From: Symbiopectobacterium purcellii
GTDB lineage: Bacteria > Pseudomonadota > Gammaproteobacteria > Enterobacterales > Enterobacteriaceae
Direction: 5' to 3'
Assembly: GCF_019797845.1 (NCBI RefSeq)
Contig: NZ_CP081864.1
Span: 1,116,001-1,180,000 of the forward strand
DNA: 64,000 bases
The notes beneath the pieces were generated by a model. That model had not been told where the DNA came from, made no database searches, and was given only the letters and a program-made list of their open reading frames with translations. A program made the translations under genes and the position numbers. Below are positions 40,853 through 50,981 of this stretch, in pieces; within the stretch, counting starts at the first letter, position 1; every line of letters starts with the position of its first letter.

Positions 40853-41947
40853 ATGCTGGATAAATCAGTCATTACCGCAAAACTCGCCGCGTTATATGAG
40901 GAGATCATTGCCATTCGTGAGGATGATGCTTATCTCAAATCCATCGGTGCCTACGGTTCAGATATGTCTATCGAACTGTGGGACTGGTCGCAAGGCGTCG
41001 GGTTGTATGGCATATGGCGCTTGTACGAAGCGACTGGGGATCAGACTTATGTCGACTACCTGAGCGCCTGGTTTGAACGCCATCAGGCAGAGGCGGCAGT
41101 GAAGAATGTCAACCACGTCGCGCCGATGCTGACGCTGGTGTCGCTGTTGGAGCAGCAGGAACATGCACCCTGGCGCGCGCTGGTGAATGAATACGGTGAG
41201 TGGATAGCGCAGGACCTGCTGCGTACCGAAATGGGCGGGTTCGCCCATACCACGGCTACGCGCAATAATGAGGGACAACTGTGGGTCGATACGCTGTTTA
41301 TGAGCGGCCTGTTCCACGTCAAGGCCGGACAACTGCTCAACAAGCCGGCTTATTGCGAAGACGTCATCTATCAGTTCTTGCTGCATACGCAATTTTTAAG
41401 TGACCCCATCAGCGGCCTGTGGCGGCACGGCTGGCATTTCACAGAAAAACACCATTTTGCCGGTGCGCTGTGGGGGCGGGGCAATGGCTGGGCGGCGATA
41501 ACGGCGGTTGAACTGCTGGAATTGACGCGAGCAAGCCACTCTGCGTCGTCGCGTTTTATCGAACAGAACTTCTTGCGCCAGAGCGAAGCATTGTTGAGCG
41601 CTCAGGCGGAAAACGGCATGTGGCACACGCTGCTCAACGATCCGCACAGCTATCAGGAGTCGTCAGCCACAGCGGCGATGGCCTACGCCTTTCTGAAGGG
41701 GTATCGGCTCGGCATTCTCGATAGCCGCTTTGCCGATGCTGGTGTTAACGCCATTGCCGCACTGCTGGCGCGCATCGATCAACAGGGGCAACTGGCAGAA
41801 GTCTCTTCCGGTACTCCGGTGTTTATGACATTGCCAGAATATACCGACGTGCCGATTCGCCAGCGCTCCTATGGGCAATCATTGGCGATGCTGGCACTGG
41901 CAGAAATGTTGCGCCACCCTCATCTCTTGGATACTAAGCCCGTCTGA
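40853..41947 (+). CDS. GH105 unsaturated uronyl hydrolase (YteR/RhiN-like)
   Basis: A 364-residue glycoside hydrolase of family 105, cytoplasmic (no signal peptide). These enzymes remove the 4,5-unsaturated uronic acid left at the end of oligosaccharides by pectate or rhamnogalacturonan lyases. Asp146 in LWVDTLFMSGLF matches the catalytic Asp of YteR; SIELWDWSQGVGLYG, the sugar-contacting RHGWHF and WGRGNGWA are also typical. The alpha/alpha barrel end VPIRQRSYGQSLAMLALAEM is complete. AGGAAGAAACTC precedes the ATG, 67 bases after the repaired aldolase stop. The gene is intact and identifies the cluster as serving lyase-derived plant polysaccharide fragments. Confidence 0.87.
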   Translation: MLDKSVITAKLAALYEEIIAIREDDAYLKSIGAYGSDMSIELWDWSQGVGLYGIWRLYEATGDQTYVDYLSAWFERHQAEAAVKNVNHVAPMLTLVSLLEQQEHAPWRALVNEYGEWIAQDLLRTEMGGFAHTTATRNNEGQLWVDTLFMSGLFHVKAGQLLNKPAYCEDVIYQFLLHTQFLSDPISGLWRHGWHFTEKHHFAGALWGRGNGWAAITAVELLELTRASHSASSRFIEQNFLRQSEALLSAQAENGMWHTLLNDPHSYQESSATAAMAYAFLKGYRLGILDSRFADAGVNAIAALLARIDQQGQLAEVSSGTPVFMTLPEYTDVPIRQRSYGQSLAMLALAEMLRHPHLLDTKPV

Positions 41948-41958
41948 TACGCCGGTTT

Positions 41959-41998
41959 GCATGGCAAGACGCCGTTTCTTGCCATGCCGATACCGCCT
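41959..41998 (+). terminator. Terminator after the GH105 gene
   Basis: GCATGGCAAGA (41959-41969) pairs perfectly with TCTTGCCATGC (41977-41987) around CGCCGTT. A weak T-rich stretch follows (CCGCCTTTT). It closes the accessory cluster 12 bases after its last stop. Confidence 0.65.
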
Positions 41999-42263
41999 TT
42001 TCTTTGAACTGCGTCACTGTTCTGCAAGCGCCAGGGGCGATATATTTCTTTTGATGAAAATTTGCATTATGCTAGCTGAAGCGTTTCAGTTGGCGTAATT
42101 AGGGCGATTGATCCCGAACAGCGGCGAATTATCCCGCAGGTGGATCGTCAAGGGCAGGGGCGTTGCCCGAGAATAGTGTTACTAAACAGTTTATTCCGCT
42201 GTTGGTACTGATTATTCTATACAGCTTACCTATTCGAGTGTTCAGCTTGATACAGAGAATGCG
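41999..42263. other. Promoter region of epd-pgk-fbaA
   Basis: After the terminator about 265 bases precede epd. A Cra-like palindrome at 42076-42089 is the clearest element. Small in-frame openings are not convincing genes. GAGAATGCG precedes the epd ATG. Confidence 0.5.
42076..42089. promoter_or_regulatory. Candidate Cra (FruR) operator upstream of epd
   Basis: CTGAAGCGTTTCAG has perfect arms CTGAA and TTCAG and matches the Cra consensus (GCTGAAACGTTTCA type) closely. In E. coli the epd-pgk-fbaA operon is repressed by Cra. The site is 175 bases upstream of the epd start. Confidence 0.65.
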
Positions 42264-43280
42264 ATGACAATTCGTATTGCGATAAACGGTTTTGGTCGTA
42301 TTGGCCGCAGTGTGTTACGGGCGCTGTACGAATCCGGACGCCGGGCCGATATTAGCGTGGTGGCGATCAATGAGCTGGCGAGCGCAGAAGGTATGGCGCA
42401 CCTGCTTAAATATGACACCAGCCATGGACGCTTTGCCTGGGATGTACGCCAGGAGTGTGACCAGCTCTATGTGGGTGATGACGCCATCCTGCTATTGCAT
42501 CAGCGTGAGATTGAGGGACTGCCCTGGCGAGAACTCGGCGTTGATGTGGTGCTCGATTGCAGCGGCGTCTATGGCAGTCGTGCGCACGGCGAAGCGCATC
42601 TGGCCGCCGGTGCCAAGAAGGTGCTGTTTTCTCACCCCGGCGCCAACGATATTGATGCCACCGTGGTGTTTGGCGTCAATCACACAATGTTGAAGCCAGA
42701 ACACCACATTGTGTCTAACGCCTCCTGTACCACCAACTGCATTATCCCCATTATTAAATTGCTGGATGAATCGTTCGGTATTGAAAGCGGCACGGTCACC
42801 ACCATCCACTCTTCAATGAACGATCAGCCCGTGATCGACGCATACCATAGCGATTTGCGCCGTACCCGCGCGGCCAGCCAGTCCATCATTCCTGTGGATA
42901 CCAAACTGTCGGCAGGCATTACGCGTATCTTCCCGCAGTTTACTGACCGTTTTGAGGCGATTTCGGTACGCGTACCGACCATCAATGTCACTGCCATTGA
43001 TTTGAGCGTGACGGTAAGACAAGCCGTAAATGTTAATGAAATCAATGCTATTTTTCAAAAATCAGCGCATGGGGCATTTCGTGGTATAGTTGACTATACG
43101 GAATTACCATTAGTTTCCGCTGATTTTAATCACGATCCGCACAGTGCCATTGTCGACGGTACGCAGACGCGGGTCAGTGGATCGCACCTGATAAAAACGC
43201 TGGTCTGGTGCGACAACGAATGGGGTTTCGCCAATCGCATGCTGGATACGACACGCGCGATGGTGGTCTGCGGTTTTTAG
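42264..43280 (+). CDS. epd: Erythrose-4-phosphate dehydrogenase Epd
   Basis: Epd oxidises erythrose 4-phosphate to 4-phosphoerythronate with NAD, feeding pyridoxal phosphate synthesis. The 338 residues (E. coli 339) show the GAPDH fold: [39 protein letters not shown] with the catalytic Cys, and the C-terminal [16 protein letters not shown]. It heads the epd-pgk-fbaA operon, where the supply of its substrate depends on transketolase (tktA, 28464). Confidence 0.96.
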   Translation: MTIRIAINGFGRIGRSVLRALYESGRRADISVVAINELASAEGMAHLLKYDTSHGRFAWDVRQECDQLYVGDDAILLLHQREIEGLPWRELGVDVVLDCSGVYGSRAHGEAHLAAGAKKVLFSHPGANDIDATVVFGVNHTMLKPEHHIVSNASCTTNCIIPIIKLLDESFGIESGTVTTIHSSMNDQPVIDAYHSDLRRTRAASQSIIPVDTKLSAGITRIFPQFTDRFEAISVRVPTINVTAIDLSVTVRQAVNVNEINAIFQKSAHGAFRGIVDYTELPLVSADFNHDPHSAIVDGTQTRVSGSHLIKTLVWCDNEWGFANRMLDTTRAMVVCGF

Positions 43281-43356
43281 TTATATGTAATTGAATTGTC
43301 AGGGATTTTAATCTCGATCACACAACTTTATAAGAGAATCAACAAGAGGATTCACC

Positions 43357-44520
43357 ATGTCTGTAATTAAGATGACCGATCTGGATCTGGCGGGTAAACG
43401 CGTACTGATTCGTGCGGATCTGAACGTGCCGGTTAAAGAAGGTAAAGTGACGTCTGATGCACGTATCCGTGCGTCGTTGCCGACCATTGAAAACGCCCTG
43501 AAACAAGGTGCGCGTGTCATGGTGACTTCCCACCTGGGACGCCCGACCGAAGGGGAATATAACGAAGAATTCTCCCTGCTGCCGGTTGTTAACTATCTGA
43601 AAGATAAAATTTCTTCTCCGGTTCGTCTGGCGAAGGATTATCTGGATGGCGTTGATGTTGCCGAAGGTGAGTTGGTGGTTCTGGAAAACGTTCGCTTCAA
43701 CAAAGGCGAGAAGAAAGACGACGAAGAGCTGTCGAAGAAATACGCGGCGTTGTGCGACGTGTTCGTGATGGATGCCTTTGGTACGGCACACCGTGCGCAG
43801 GCTTCTACCCACGGTGTGGGCAAGTTTGCTGATATCGCCTGTGCAGGCCCGCTGCTGGCAGACGAACTGGAAGCGCTGGGTAAAGCGCTGGGTAACCCGG
43901 CGCGCCCGATGGTGGCAATCGTCGGCGGTTCTAAAGTGTCTACCAAACTGACCGTGCTGGGCTCATTGTCCAAAATCGCTGACCAACTGATCGTGGGCGG
44001 CGGCATCGCCAACACCTTCGTGGCAGCACAAGGTCACAACGTGGGCAAATCGCTGTACGAAGCGGATCTGATCCCTGAAGCGAAAAAACTGCTGGAAACC
44101 TGCGATATGCCGGTTCCGAGCGACGTGCGTGTAGCAACGGAATTCTCCGAAACCGCCACCGCAACCTTGAAGTCTGTTACTGCCATCAAAGATGATGAAC
44201 AGATTCTGGACCTGGGTGATGTGTCCGCTGAGCGTCTGGCTGATATTCTGAAGAATGCCAAGACTATCCTGTGGAACGGCCCGGTTGGCGTGTTCGAATT
44301 CCCGAACTTCCGCAAAGGGACTGAAATCATCGCTCAGGCGATTGCAGACAGCGACGCGTTCTCTATCGCCGGTGGTGGCGATACGCTGGCCGCGATTGAC
44401 CTGTTCGGTATTGCAGACAAGATTTCTTATATTTCTACCGGCGGCGGTGCCTTCCTGGAGTTCGTGGAAGGGAAAAAACTGCCTGCGGTAGTCATGCTGG
44501 AAGAGCGTGCTAAGCAGTAA
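43357..44520 (+). CDS. pgk: Phosphoglycerate kinase
   Basis: Pgk transfers phosphate between 1,3-bisphosphoglycerate and ADP in glycolysis. The 387 residues equal E. coli. [20 protein letters not shown] near the N-terminus binds 3-phosphoglycerate, [11 protein letters not shown] follows, and the nucleotide-binding part includes [24 protein letters not shown] and the C-terminal [13 protein letters not shown]. Codon use is highly biased, as for an abundant enzyme. AAGAGGATTCACC precedes the ATG. Three hairpins follow before fbaA. Confidence 0.97.
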   Translation: MSVIKMTDLDLAGKRVLIRADLNVPVKEGKVTSDARIRASLPTIENALKQGARVMVTSHLGRPTEGEYNEEFSLLPVVNYLKDKISSPVRLAKDYLDGVDVAEGELVVLENVRFNKGEKKDDEELSKKYAALCDVFVMDAFGTAHRAQASTHGVGKFADIACAGPLLADELEALGKALGNPARPMVAIVGGSKVSTKLTVLGSLSKIADQLIVGGGIANTFVAAQGHNVGKSLYEADLIPEAKKLLETCDMPVPSDVRVATEFSETATATLKSVTAIKDDEQILDLGDVSAERLADILKNAKTILWNGPVGVFEFPNFRKGTEIIAQAIADSDAFSIAGGGDTLAAIDLFGIADKISYISTGGGAFLEFVEGKKLPAVVMLEERAKQ

Positions 44521-44527
44521 TGCCGCT

Positions 44528-44602
44528 TTGCCGGGGGTGTCACCCGGCAACCCGTTGCCCCCTCCTCGAGGGGGCAACGGTGGGTTCGGACGCTGTGCGT
44601 CC
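44528..44602 (+). repeat. Three consecutive perfect hairpins between pgk and fbaA
   Basis: Hairpin 1: TTGCCGGG (44528-44535) with CCCGGCAA (44543-44550). Hairpin 2: CCGTTGCCCCC (44552-44562) with GGGGGCAACGG (44570-44580). Hairpin 3: GGACGC (44588-44593) with GCGTCC (44597-44602). None is followed by a T run, so they are more likely to stabilise or guide processing of the pgk and fbaA transcripts than to terminate. In E. coli, fbaA and pgk transcripts are also processed and very abundant. Confidence 0.7.
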
Positions 44603-44656
44603 GGCCCGTAGTCAATTATCTCAACCCTCCACGGCCAACGAGACGGGACACGTAAC

Positions 44657-45733
44657 ATGTCTAAAATTTTTGATTTCGTAAAACCTGGTGTCATCACTGG
44701 CGATGACGTTCAGAAAGTTTTCGCAGTAGCAAAGGAAAATGGCTTTGCTCTGCCCGCAGTCAACTGCGTCGGTACTGACTCCGTCAATGCGGTGCTGGAA
44801 GCGGCAGCGAAAGTTCGCGCACCGGTTATCGTTCAGTTCTCTAACGGGGGGGCTGTATTTACCGCAGGTAAAGGCCTGAAAGCGGAAGGTCAGAAAGCCG
44901 CTATCCTCGGTGCCATCTCTGGCGCACAACACGTTCACCTGATGGCTGAACACTACGGCATTCCTGTTATCCTGCACACTGACCACTGCGCGAAGAAACT
45001 GCTGCCCTGGTTGGATGGCCTGCTGGAAGCCGGTGAAAAACACTTTGCTGCAACCGGCAAACCGCTGTTCTCCTCCCACATGATTGACCTGTCGGAAGAG
45101 TCTCTGGAAGAAAACATCGAGATTTGCAGCGAATACCTCAAGCGCATGGCAAAAATCAACATGACGCTGGAAATCGAACTGGGTTGCACCGGCGGTGAAG
45201 AAGATGGCGTGGACAATAGCCACCTTGATAACTCCGCACTCTACACCCAGCCGGAAGATGTGGCTTACGCCTACGAAAAACTGCACGCCATCAGTCCGCG
45301 TTTCACTATCGCGGCATCGTTCGGTAACGTGCATGGCGTATACAAACCGGGTAATGTGCAACTGACGCCGAAAATCCTGCACAACTCGCAGGAATATGTC
45401 TCCAAGAAATTCAACCTGCCGCACAACAGCCTGGACTTCGTATTCCACGGCGGTTCCGGCTCTACGGCAGAAGAGATCGCCGAAGCGGTGAGCTACGGTG
45501 TGATCAAAATGAACATCGACACCGATACCCAATGGGCAACCTGGGAAGGCGTGCTGGCGTATTACAAAAAGAACGAAGGCTACCTGCAAGGGCAGTTGGG
45601 CAACCCGGAAGGCGCAGACAAACCGAACAAGAAGTACTACGATCCGCGCGTTTGGCTGCGTGCTGGCCAGGCAACCATGGTGGCTCGTTTAGAAAAAGCG
45701 TTTAAAGAACTGAACGCGATCGACGTACTGTAA
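44657..45733 (+). CDS. fbaA: Class II fructose-bisphosphate aldolase FbaA
   Basis: FbaA cleaves fructose 1,6-bisphosphate into dihydroxyacetone phosphate and glyceraldehyde 3-phosphate using zinc. It has 358 residues (E. coli 359). LHTDHCAKKLLPW holds the catalytic Asp and the first zinc His near residue 110, ELGCTGGEEDGVDN the flexible loop, and FVFHGGSGSTAEEI the second zinc His and phosphate site. Codon bias is strong. GAGACGGGACACGTAAC precedes the ATG. A terminator follows 36 bases after the stop. Confidence 0.97.
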   Translation: MSKIFDFVKPGVITGDDVQKVFAVAKENGFALPAVNCVGTDSVNAVLEAAAKVRAPVIVQFSNGGAVFTAGKGLKAEGQKAAILGAISGAQHVHLMAEHYGIPVILHTDHCAKKLLPWLDGLLEAGEKHFAATGKPLFSSHMIDLSEESLEENIEICSEYLKRMAKINMTLEIELGCTGGEEDGVDNSHLDNSALYTQPEDVAYAYEKLHAISPRFTIAASFGNVHGVYKPGNVQLTPKILHNSQEYVSKKFNLPHNSLDFVFHGGSGSTAEEIAEAVSYGVIKMNIDTDTQWATWEGVLAYYKKNEGYLQGQLGNPEGADKPNKKYYDPRVWLRAGQATMVARLEKAFKELNAIDVL

Positions 45734-45769
45734 TCTATATTAATAAGTGCATTGATAGACAATGCATGA

Positions 45770-45808
45770 AAATAAGATGCTCCTTTTATCAGGAGCCTTA
45801 TTTTTTTC
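45770..45808 (+). terminator. Terminator after fbaA
   Basis: An AAATAAG...GCTCCT arm pairs with AGGAGC...CTTATTT around TTTATC, with one small internal mismatch, and is followed by a T run to about 45807. It ends the epd-pgk-fbaA operon. Confidence 0.85.
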
Positions 45809-45883
45809 TGGCCTGCTTTGTGGCTATTTTGGGTGTGAACCATCCCTTTCAAAGGGTGAAATGCAAAAAAGGGGAGAGTGCAA

Positions 45884-46747
45884 ATGGAAGAACTGGATGT
45901 AACCGAAAGCCTGAGCCGTATGGGGCAATGGGTGGTCAATAACGAGGCCTTGCTGATTCAGTATGCGGTGAACGTGGTAGCCGCCATTATCATTTTGCTC
46001 ATCGGCCTGTTGGTCGCGCGTGTGGTCTCTAAGGGCATCAGCAGAGTGATGGTGGCGCGGGGCATTGATACCACCGTGGCGGATTTCCTCGCGGCACTGG
46101 TACGTTATGGCATTATTGCCTTTACGCTGATTGCAGTATTGAGCCGCATTGGCGTGCAAACCGCCTCGGTGATCGCGGTGCTGGGCGCCGCGGGCTTGGC
46201 GGTGGGTTTGGCGCTGCAAGGCTCGCTGTCAAACTTCGCTGCGGGGGTGCTGTTGGTGATGTTCCGCCCGTTCCGTACCGGTGAATTTGTCGATCTGGGC
46301 GGGGTTTCTGGCACGGTGACACAGGTGCAGATCTTCTCCACCACGATGCGCACGCCAGATGGCAAAATCATCGTCGTTCCCAACGGGAAAATCATTGCTG
46401 GCAATATCATTAACAGCAGCCGTGAGCCAGACAGGCGCACCGAAATTATCGTTGGCGTGGCCTATGATGCTGATATTGACCAGGTAAAAACGGTGTTGGG
46501 GAATATCGTCGCGGCAGATAAGCGCATTCAGCATGATCGTGGCGTCACCATTCGTTTGAATGAAATGGCGGCATCGACACTGAATTTTGTCGTGTGGGTC
46601 TGGACGACTAACGGCGATGCCATGGCGGTGAAATGGGATCTGTTAGAAAGTTTTAAACGGGCGCTGGATGAGCACCAGATCGGCATACCCTATCCGCAAA
46701 TGGATGTGCATTTGCATCAAACCTCGTCAACATCAACGAATACGTAA
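45884..46747 (+). CDS. mscS: Small-conductance mechanosensitive channel MscS
   Basis: MscS is a heptameric inner-membrane channel that opens under osmotic downshock. The 287 residues (E. coli 286) show three membrane spans (about 26-50, 65-88 and 93-127). The third contains the pore helix [31 protein letters not shown], with the alternating Gly/Ala pattern and the kink near Gly113. The cytoplasmic beta domain follows, with [19 protein letters not shown] and [14 protein letters not shown]. The ATG at 45884 aligns with E. coli; GGGGAGAG lies just upstream. A GTG two codons earlier is also in frame. Confidence 0.95.
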   Translation: MEELDVTESLSRMGQWVVNNEALLIQYAVNVVAAIIILLIGLLVARVVSKGISRVMVARGIDTTVADFLAALVRYGIIAFTLIAVLSRIGVQTASVIAVLGAAGLAVGLALQGSLSNFAAGVLLVMFRPFRTGEFVDLGGVSGTVTQVQIFSTTMRTPDGKIIVVPNGKIIAGNIINSSREPDRRTEIIVGVAYDADIDQVKTVLGNIVAADKRIQHDRGVTIRLNEMAASTLNFVVWVWTTNGDAMAVKWDLLESFKRALDEHQIGIPYPQMDVHLHQTSSTSTNT

Positions 46748-46762
46748 TTTTCGTTAGTCCTT

Positions 46763-46798
46763 TTTAGGCATCCGGTGCTAAGCGCACGGATGCCTAAA
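46763..46798. terminator. Hairpin after mscS
   Basis: TTTAGGCATCCG (46763-46774) pairs perfectly with CGGATGCCTAAA (46787-46798). No T run follows on the plus strand, so efficient termination is uncertain; it may mark the mscS mRNA end. Confidence 0.5.
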
Positions 46799-46866
46799 CG
46801 CTTTCACTCGAAAAGCAAAAAAACAGCCTGTGTATCGACCTACCCTAACCGTTGTTATTGGTTGAT

Positions 46867-47526
46867 ATGCGTCGTGTTATGAAACTTGATAAAACCCTGT
46901 ATCCCCACACCGTGGCAATCGCGATTTTTGCCATCTCTCTGTTGTACACCGGGAATCGGCTTTTCTCCCTACAAAGCCAGGCCGTGCTGGCGATTGAGAC
47001 GTTTCAATCCTTATGGCTGCTGTTTGGTGCGCTGTTCACCTGGTGCTACATCAGGCCGTTACGGTGCGAGACGGATGATAAGTCGTTTTGGCTGTGGAGC
47101 ATCAGTTGGTGGATCTTACTGTTTGGCCGGGGGATCAGTTGGGGGCGGGATTATTTTCCGGATGAACCTAAGCTCTACTTTCGCATTATCTCCATCGTGC
47201 TGATTGGGGTGACGGCCTGTGCGCTGCTGTTGCCCGTGATTCGTCGAGAGATTATTCGCCGTTTTCGGCAAGAACGCCTGCCGGTGTGGGATATCGTCTT
47301 GTTGGTGCTCTATTTCGTTATCGTCGATACCATCGAACATCACCGATTATTCGCGTTTCTCTTTGTCTACGACACCGCGCGTACGGATTTGCTGGAAGAG
47401 CTGTTTGAACTGCCGTTTATGTTTTCGCTGTTTGCTGTGGCTTTCCTGTTGCAACGTAATGACAAGCAGGCTGGCGCCAAAACGCTACCGGTCTCTCGTT
47501 CGGTATTGCATGATGTGCGAAATTAG
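46867..47526 (+). CDS. Multi-spanning membrane protein of unknown function
   Basis: I do not recognise a named family. It encodes about 219 residues with five or six hydrophobic stretches (near HTVAIAIFAISLLYTG, ETFQSLWLLFGALFTWCYI, FWLWSISWWILLFG, ISIVLIGVTACALLLPV, IVLLVLYFVIVDTIEHH and ELPFMFSLFAVAFLLQ). An EHH motif follows the fifth span, and the start of the second half has basic residues (RREIIRRFRQER) consistent with a cytoplasmic loop. The start is uncertain: ATG 46867 or ATG 46879, neither with a strong ribosome-binding site. It lies between mscS and argO, which are adjacent in E. coli, so it is extra relative to that order. Confidence 0.7.
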   Translation: MRRVMKLDKTLYPHTVAIAIFAISLLYTGNRLFSLQSQAVLAIETFQSLWLLFGALFTWCYIRPLRCETDDKSFWLWSISWWILLFGRGISWGRDYFPDEPKLYFRIISIVLIGVTACALLLPVIRREIIRRFRQERLPVWDIVLLVLYFVIVDTIEHHRLFAFLFVYDTARTDLLEELFELPFMFSLFAVAFLLQRNDKQAGAKTLPVSRSVLHDVRN

Positions 47527-47621
47527 ATTTTATAATGAATAATTAGAATCTTCAATTTCAGTTAATGAGAAAACCCCCTTACACTCCCTCGAATTGTTCA
47601 TTTGGGAGAGTGTAGAGAACC

Positions 47622-48236
47622 ATGTTTGGCATGTATTGGCAGGGATTTTTTCTGGGCGCGGCGATGATTTTACCTCTGGGGCCGCAAAATGCTTACGTGA
47701 TGAATCAGGGGATTCGACGTCAGTATCATCTGATGATTGCCCTGCTGTGCGCATTAAGCGATGTCATCTTGATTTGCGCCGGTATTTTTGGCGGCAGCGC
47801 GTTGCTGAGTCAGTCATCGCTGTTGTTGTCACTGATCACCTGGGGAGGCGTTGCCTTTCTGCTTTGGTATGGCTGGGGCGCGTTTAGCGTGGTCTTCAAG
47901 CGTCAGCTCGACGTGGTGAGCGTGGATATCGCACGGCAAAGCCGTTGGCGCGTTATCGCTACCGTGTTGGCGGTTACCTGGCTGAATCCGCATGTCTATC
48001 TGGATACTTTTGTGGTGCAGGGCAGCATTGGTGGGCAGATGGCACCCGATGCGCGCAGTTGGTTTGCCTTGGGATCTATTACTGCTTCCTTCCTGTGGTT
48101 CTTTGCATTAGCGCTGCTGGCCTCCTGGCTGGCACCGTGGCTGAACACGCCAAAAGCACAGCGCGTGATTAATGCCTTTGTTGGCGTCATCATGTGGAGT
48201 ATTGCACTGCAACTCGCACACTCTGGTATGCAATAG
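47622..48236 (+). CDS. argO: L-arginine exporter ArgO
   Basis: ArgO, of the LysE superfamily, exports arginine across the inner membrane. The 204 residues (E. coli 211) include [25 protein letters not shown], the [23 protein letters not shown] signature, and the [13 protein letters not shown] span. In E. coli its transcription is activated by ArgP with arginine and blocked with lysine; argP lies 1.0 kb downstream on the other strand. GGGAGAGTGTAGAGAACC precedes the ATG. Confidence 0.94.
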   Translation: MFGMYWQGFFLGAAMILPLGPQNAYVMNQGIRRQYHLMIALLCALSDVILICAGIFGGSALLSQSSLLLSLITWGGVAFLLWYGWGAFSVVFKRQLDVVSVDIARQSRWRVIATVLAVTWLNPHVYLDTFVVQGSIGGQMAPDARSWFALGSITASFLWFFALALLASWLAPWLNTPKAQRVINAFVGVIMWSIALQLAHSGMQ

Positions 48237-48425
48237 TGTTGTAAGTTGACGTTTTTTTACGGTATTCCGGAATTCACCTATAGTTAAGCCAAGCCAGCCA
48301 GTGCACTATATTTATCAATAACGCCATGTTTATCTCTAGCCCTAAGCATATTCATTGCACAGGCGCACCGCCGTGATCGTGGCGTGCAACGGCGCACTAT
48401 TAATGGAATCAGGAGAAACGACACT

Positions 48426-49151
48426 GTGAAGCTAAAAGCACTGGCGATAGCCGCCCTGTTAGGATTAAGTACGCTTCCACTGTCCGGTCAGGCTGCTGAA
48501 TTGCCGAACGGACCGCACATCGTGACATCGGGCAAAGCGAGCGTGGATGCTACGCCGGATATTGCGAATCTGGCGATTGAAGTCAGCGTTTCATCGAAAG
48601 ATGTGGCTGATGCAAAAAAGCAGGTGGACGATCGCGTGGCACAATATTTTGCCTATCTGGAAAAGCACGGTATTGAAAGGAAAGACATCAGCGCCGCCAA
48701 CCTGCGTACCCATCCTGAATATGATTTTCTGAAAGATGGTCGTTCTGAATTGAGAGGGTATCGTGCGGTGCGCCAGGTGGCAGTAACGGTACGCCAGTTG
48801 GATCAGCTAAACGCTTTGTTGGACGGTGCGCTGCGCGCGGGGTTGACGGAAATCCGCGGCGTGGAGCTGGGGGTTGCCAACCCGGAAGCCTATCGAGATC
48901 AGGCTCGTCAACGGGCAATCGAAACGGCGACCAGTCAGGCGAAAGCACTGGCTACCGGGTTCAACGCCAAGCTGGGGCCGATTTACAGCATCCGCTATCA
49001 GGTTGCCAATTATCAGCCCGTTCCCATGGCCCGGATGTTTAAAGCGGCGGGCGTCGCGGCAGAAGCCGATGTGGCACAGACTTACGAGCAGCAAAGCATT
49101 CAGTTTGACGATCAGGTTGACGTGGTGTTCGAGCTGCAACCTAATCAGTAA
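48426..49151 (+). CDS. yggE: Periplasmic SIMPL-domain protein YggE
   Basis: A 241-residue SIMPL (DUF541) protein (E. coli YggE 246), associated with lower oxidative stress in E. coli; its biochemical role is unknown. The signal peptide is MKLKALAIAALLGLSTLPLSGQAA (about residues 1-24). HIVTSGKASVDATPDIANLAIEVS opens the domain, followed by GYRAVRQVAVTVRQLDQ and, later, QARQRAIETATSQAKALA. GTG 48426 is chosen as start because AGGAGA lies about ten bases before it and the signal peptide begins there. Confidence 0.9.
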   Translation: MKLKALAIAALLGLSTLPLSGQAAELPNGPHIVTSGKASVDATPDIANLAIEVSVSSKDVADAKKQVDDRVAQYFAYLEKHGIERKDISAANLRTHPEYDFLKDGRSELRGYRAVRQVAVTVRQLDQLNALLDGALRAGLTEIRGVELGVANPEAYRDQARQRAIETATSQAKALATGFNAKLGPIYSIRYQVANYQPVPMARMFKAAGVAAEADVAQTYEQQSIQFDDQVDVVFELQPNQ

Positions 49152-49170
49152 CGTCTTCTTAAAGGGCGCC

Positions 49171-50064
49171 TCAGGATTGGCGCAATACGCGATGCGCATG
49201 CGAGAGCAGGGCATCCGTCACCTTTCTCATCATCCGGCTCTCTGGCGCAAAGCGGTGCCAATAGAGCATGCGGCGCTGAAACAGGCCCGGTGTCAGATCG
49301 ACCAGCTCGCTGTTTGCCAATTCTCTCTCAATTTGCAGGTGTGGGATCATACAGCAAGTGGTGCCTTGTCGCGCCAACTGTACGAATGCTTCTGACGAGT
49401 TAACGATATGGCAAGGAACGCTGCCGGGCGAGAGATCGAAATTCTGCTGCAAAAATGCCTGGTGCATGTCGTCCAGATGGTCAAAGGCAACCGCAGGAGC
49501 ACGCAGCAACGCGGAGCGGGTCACGCCGTTCGGGAAGTAGCGTGCGGCAAAATCCGGAGAGGCGACAAACAGATAGTCTAACGCACCGAGTTTATCCACC
49601 AGACAGCTCGGCAACGGTTGCGGCTGGATACTGACGGCACCGACCACTTCACCACGACGCAAACGTTCTTGCGTGCGGGTTTCATCTTCCACTTGCAGAT
49701 TAAGGCGAATAGGGGAATCGACCAGTACCGGTTGCAACGCCGGTAACAGCCAGGTTGCCAGACTGTCGGCGTTGACCGCCAGCGACAGCAACAGTGGGAT
49801 ATCGCTGCTGGCATCGTTGCCCAGCCACTCTTCTTCCAGCAACTCCACTTGATGCAACAGCGCCAGCAGTTTTTGTCCTTGTTCGGTGGGACGCGGTGGG
49901 ATGGTTCTGACCAATAGCGGTTGTCCGAACAGGTTTTCCAACTGTTTGATGCGTTGTGAAACGGCGGATTGCGTGATGCACAATTTTTGCGCGGCGCGTT
50001 CAAATCCGCGCTCACGGATGACGGCATCCAAAGCCTGAAGTGTGCGATAGTCCTGTCGTTTCAT
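49171..50064 (-). CDS. argP: LysR-type regulator ArgP (IciA)
   Basis: ArgP is a LysR-family activator responding to lysine and arginine; it drives argO and several biosynthesis genes. The 297 residues match E. coli. The N-terminal helix-turn-helix reads [24 protein letters not shown] and then [23 protein letters not shown]; the effector domain follows from about residue 90. It converges with yggE, with a 19-base gap, and is divergent from rpiA. Its target argO is in this window. Confidence 0.94.
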   Translation of the reverse strand: MKRQDYRTLQALDAVIRERGFERAAQKLCITQSAVSQRIKQLENLFGQPLLVRTIPPRPTEQGQKLLALLHQVELLEEEWLGNDASSDIPLLLSLAVNADSLATWLLPALQPVLVDSPIRLNLQVEDETRTQERLRRGEVVGAVSIQPQPLPSCLVDKLGALDYLFVASPDFAARYFPNGVTRSALLRAPAVAFDHLDDMHQAFLQQNFDLSPGSVPCHIVNSSEAFVQLARQGTTCCMIPHLQIERELANSELVDLTPGLFQRRMLYWHRFAPESRMMRKVTDALLSHAHRVLRQS

Positions 50065-50268
50065 GAAGGTGCCATTTCCTATGGATAAAACTTGGTCTTT
50101 GCACTATGCCACATTTTTCCGACGGAACACGCTAAAAATCTGTCCTATTTCACACTCATGGCCGAAAATAATCGGGTGGCGCGTGGCGATTGGGCGTCGT
50201 TTCCGGTGGCGCTTGCTCTATAATACGCCTCTCTCTTCTCACTGTAATTTGCAGGCACGATACAGACC

Positions 50269-50925
50269 ATGACACAAGATGAACTGAAAAAGGCAGTCGG
50301 CTGGGCCGCGTTGGATTATGTCCGCCCGGATACGATTGTTGGGGTGGGGACGGGCTCAACGGCAGCGCACTTCATTGACGCGTTGGGTTCCATCAAACAC
50401 CAGATTAAAGGCGCAGTATCCAGCTCCGTGGCATCTACCGAAAAGTTGAAAAGCTTAGGCATTACGGTATTCGACAGCAACGAGGTTGATGAACTGGATA
50501 TCTATGTGGACGGTGCCGATGAGATTAACCCGCACATGCAAATGATTAAAGGCGGCGGCGCTGCGCTGACGCGTGAGAAGATCATTGCCGCTATTGCGCG
50601 TCAGTTTATCTGTATCGTCGATGCCACCAAGCAGGTGGATATTCTTGGCACATTCCCATTGCCCGTGGAAGTGATCCCCATGGCCCGCGCGTACGTGGCG
50701 CGTGAACTGGTGAAACTGGGCGGTCAGCCGGTCTATCGTCAGGGTGTGGTTACCGACAACGGCAACGTCATTCTGGATGTGCACAACCTCGATATCTCAG
50801 ATGCCATTGCGGTAGAAAACCGTATCAATGGGATTGCGGGCGTGGTGACCGTTGGTCTGTTTGCTAACCGTGGCGCTGACGTTGCGTTGGTCGGTACTGC
50901 AGACGGGGTGAAAACCCTGAAGTAA
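50269..50925 (+). CDS. rpiA: Ribose-5-phosphate isomerase A
   Basis: RpiA interconverts ribose 5-phosphate and ribulose 5-phosphate. The 218 residues (E. coli 219) contain [49 protein letters not shown] with the catalytic Asp and Glu, and the VDATKQVD loop. It begins 204 bases from divergent argP. A strong terminator follows, and serA comes next on the same strand. Confidence 0.96.
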   Translation: MTQDELKKAVGWAALDYVRPDTIVGVGTGSTAAHFIDALGSIKHQIKGAVSSSVASTEKLKSLGITVFDSNEVDELDIYVDGADEINPHMQMIKGGGAALTREKIIAAIARQFICIVDATKQVDILGTFPLPVEVIPMARAYVARELVKLGGQPVYRQGVVTDNGNVILDVHNLDISDAIAVENRINGIAGVVTVGLFANRGADVALVGTADGVKTLK

Positions 50926-50939
50926 TTTCTCTCCTGCAC

Positions 50940-50981
50940 ATCGGGCGTTGGCATGAAGAGGCTAACGTCCGATTTTTTTTG
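50940..50981 (+). terminator. Terminator after rpiA
   Basis: ATCGGGCGTTGGC (50940-50952) pairs with GCTAACGTCCGAT (50961-50973) over 13 positions with G-U pairs, and is followed by eight T. The following 250 bases to serA look like promoter region; I saw nothing more specific there. Confidence 0.88.

Noticed and set aside
44621..45589. Minus-strand open frame (322 codons) opposite fbaA
   Set aside because: Strong codon bias in fbaA leaves the complementary frame open; the translation resembles no family.
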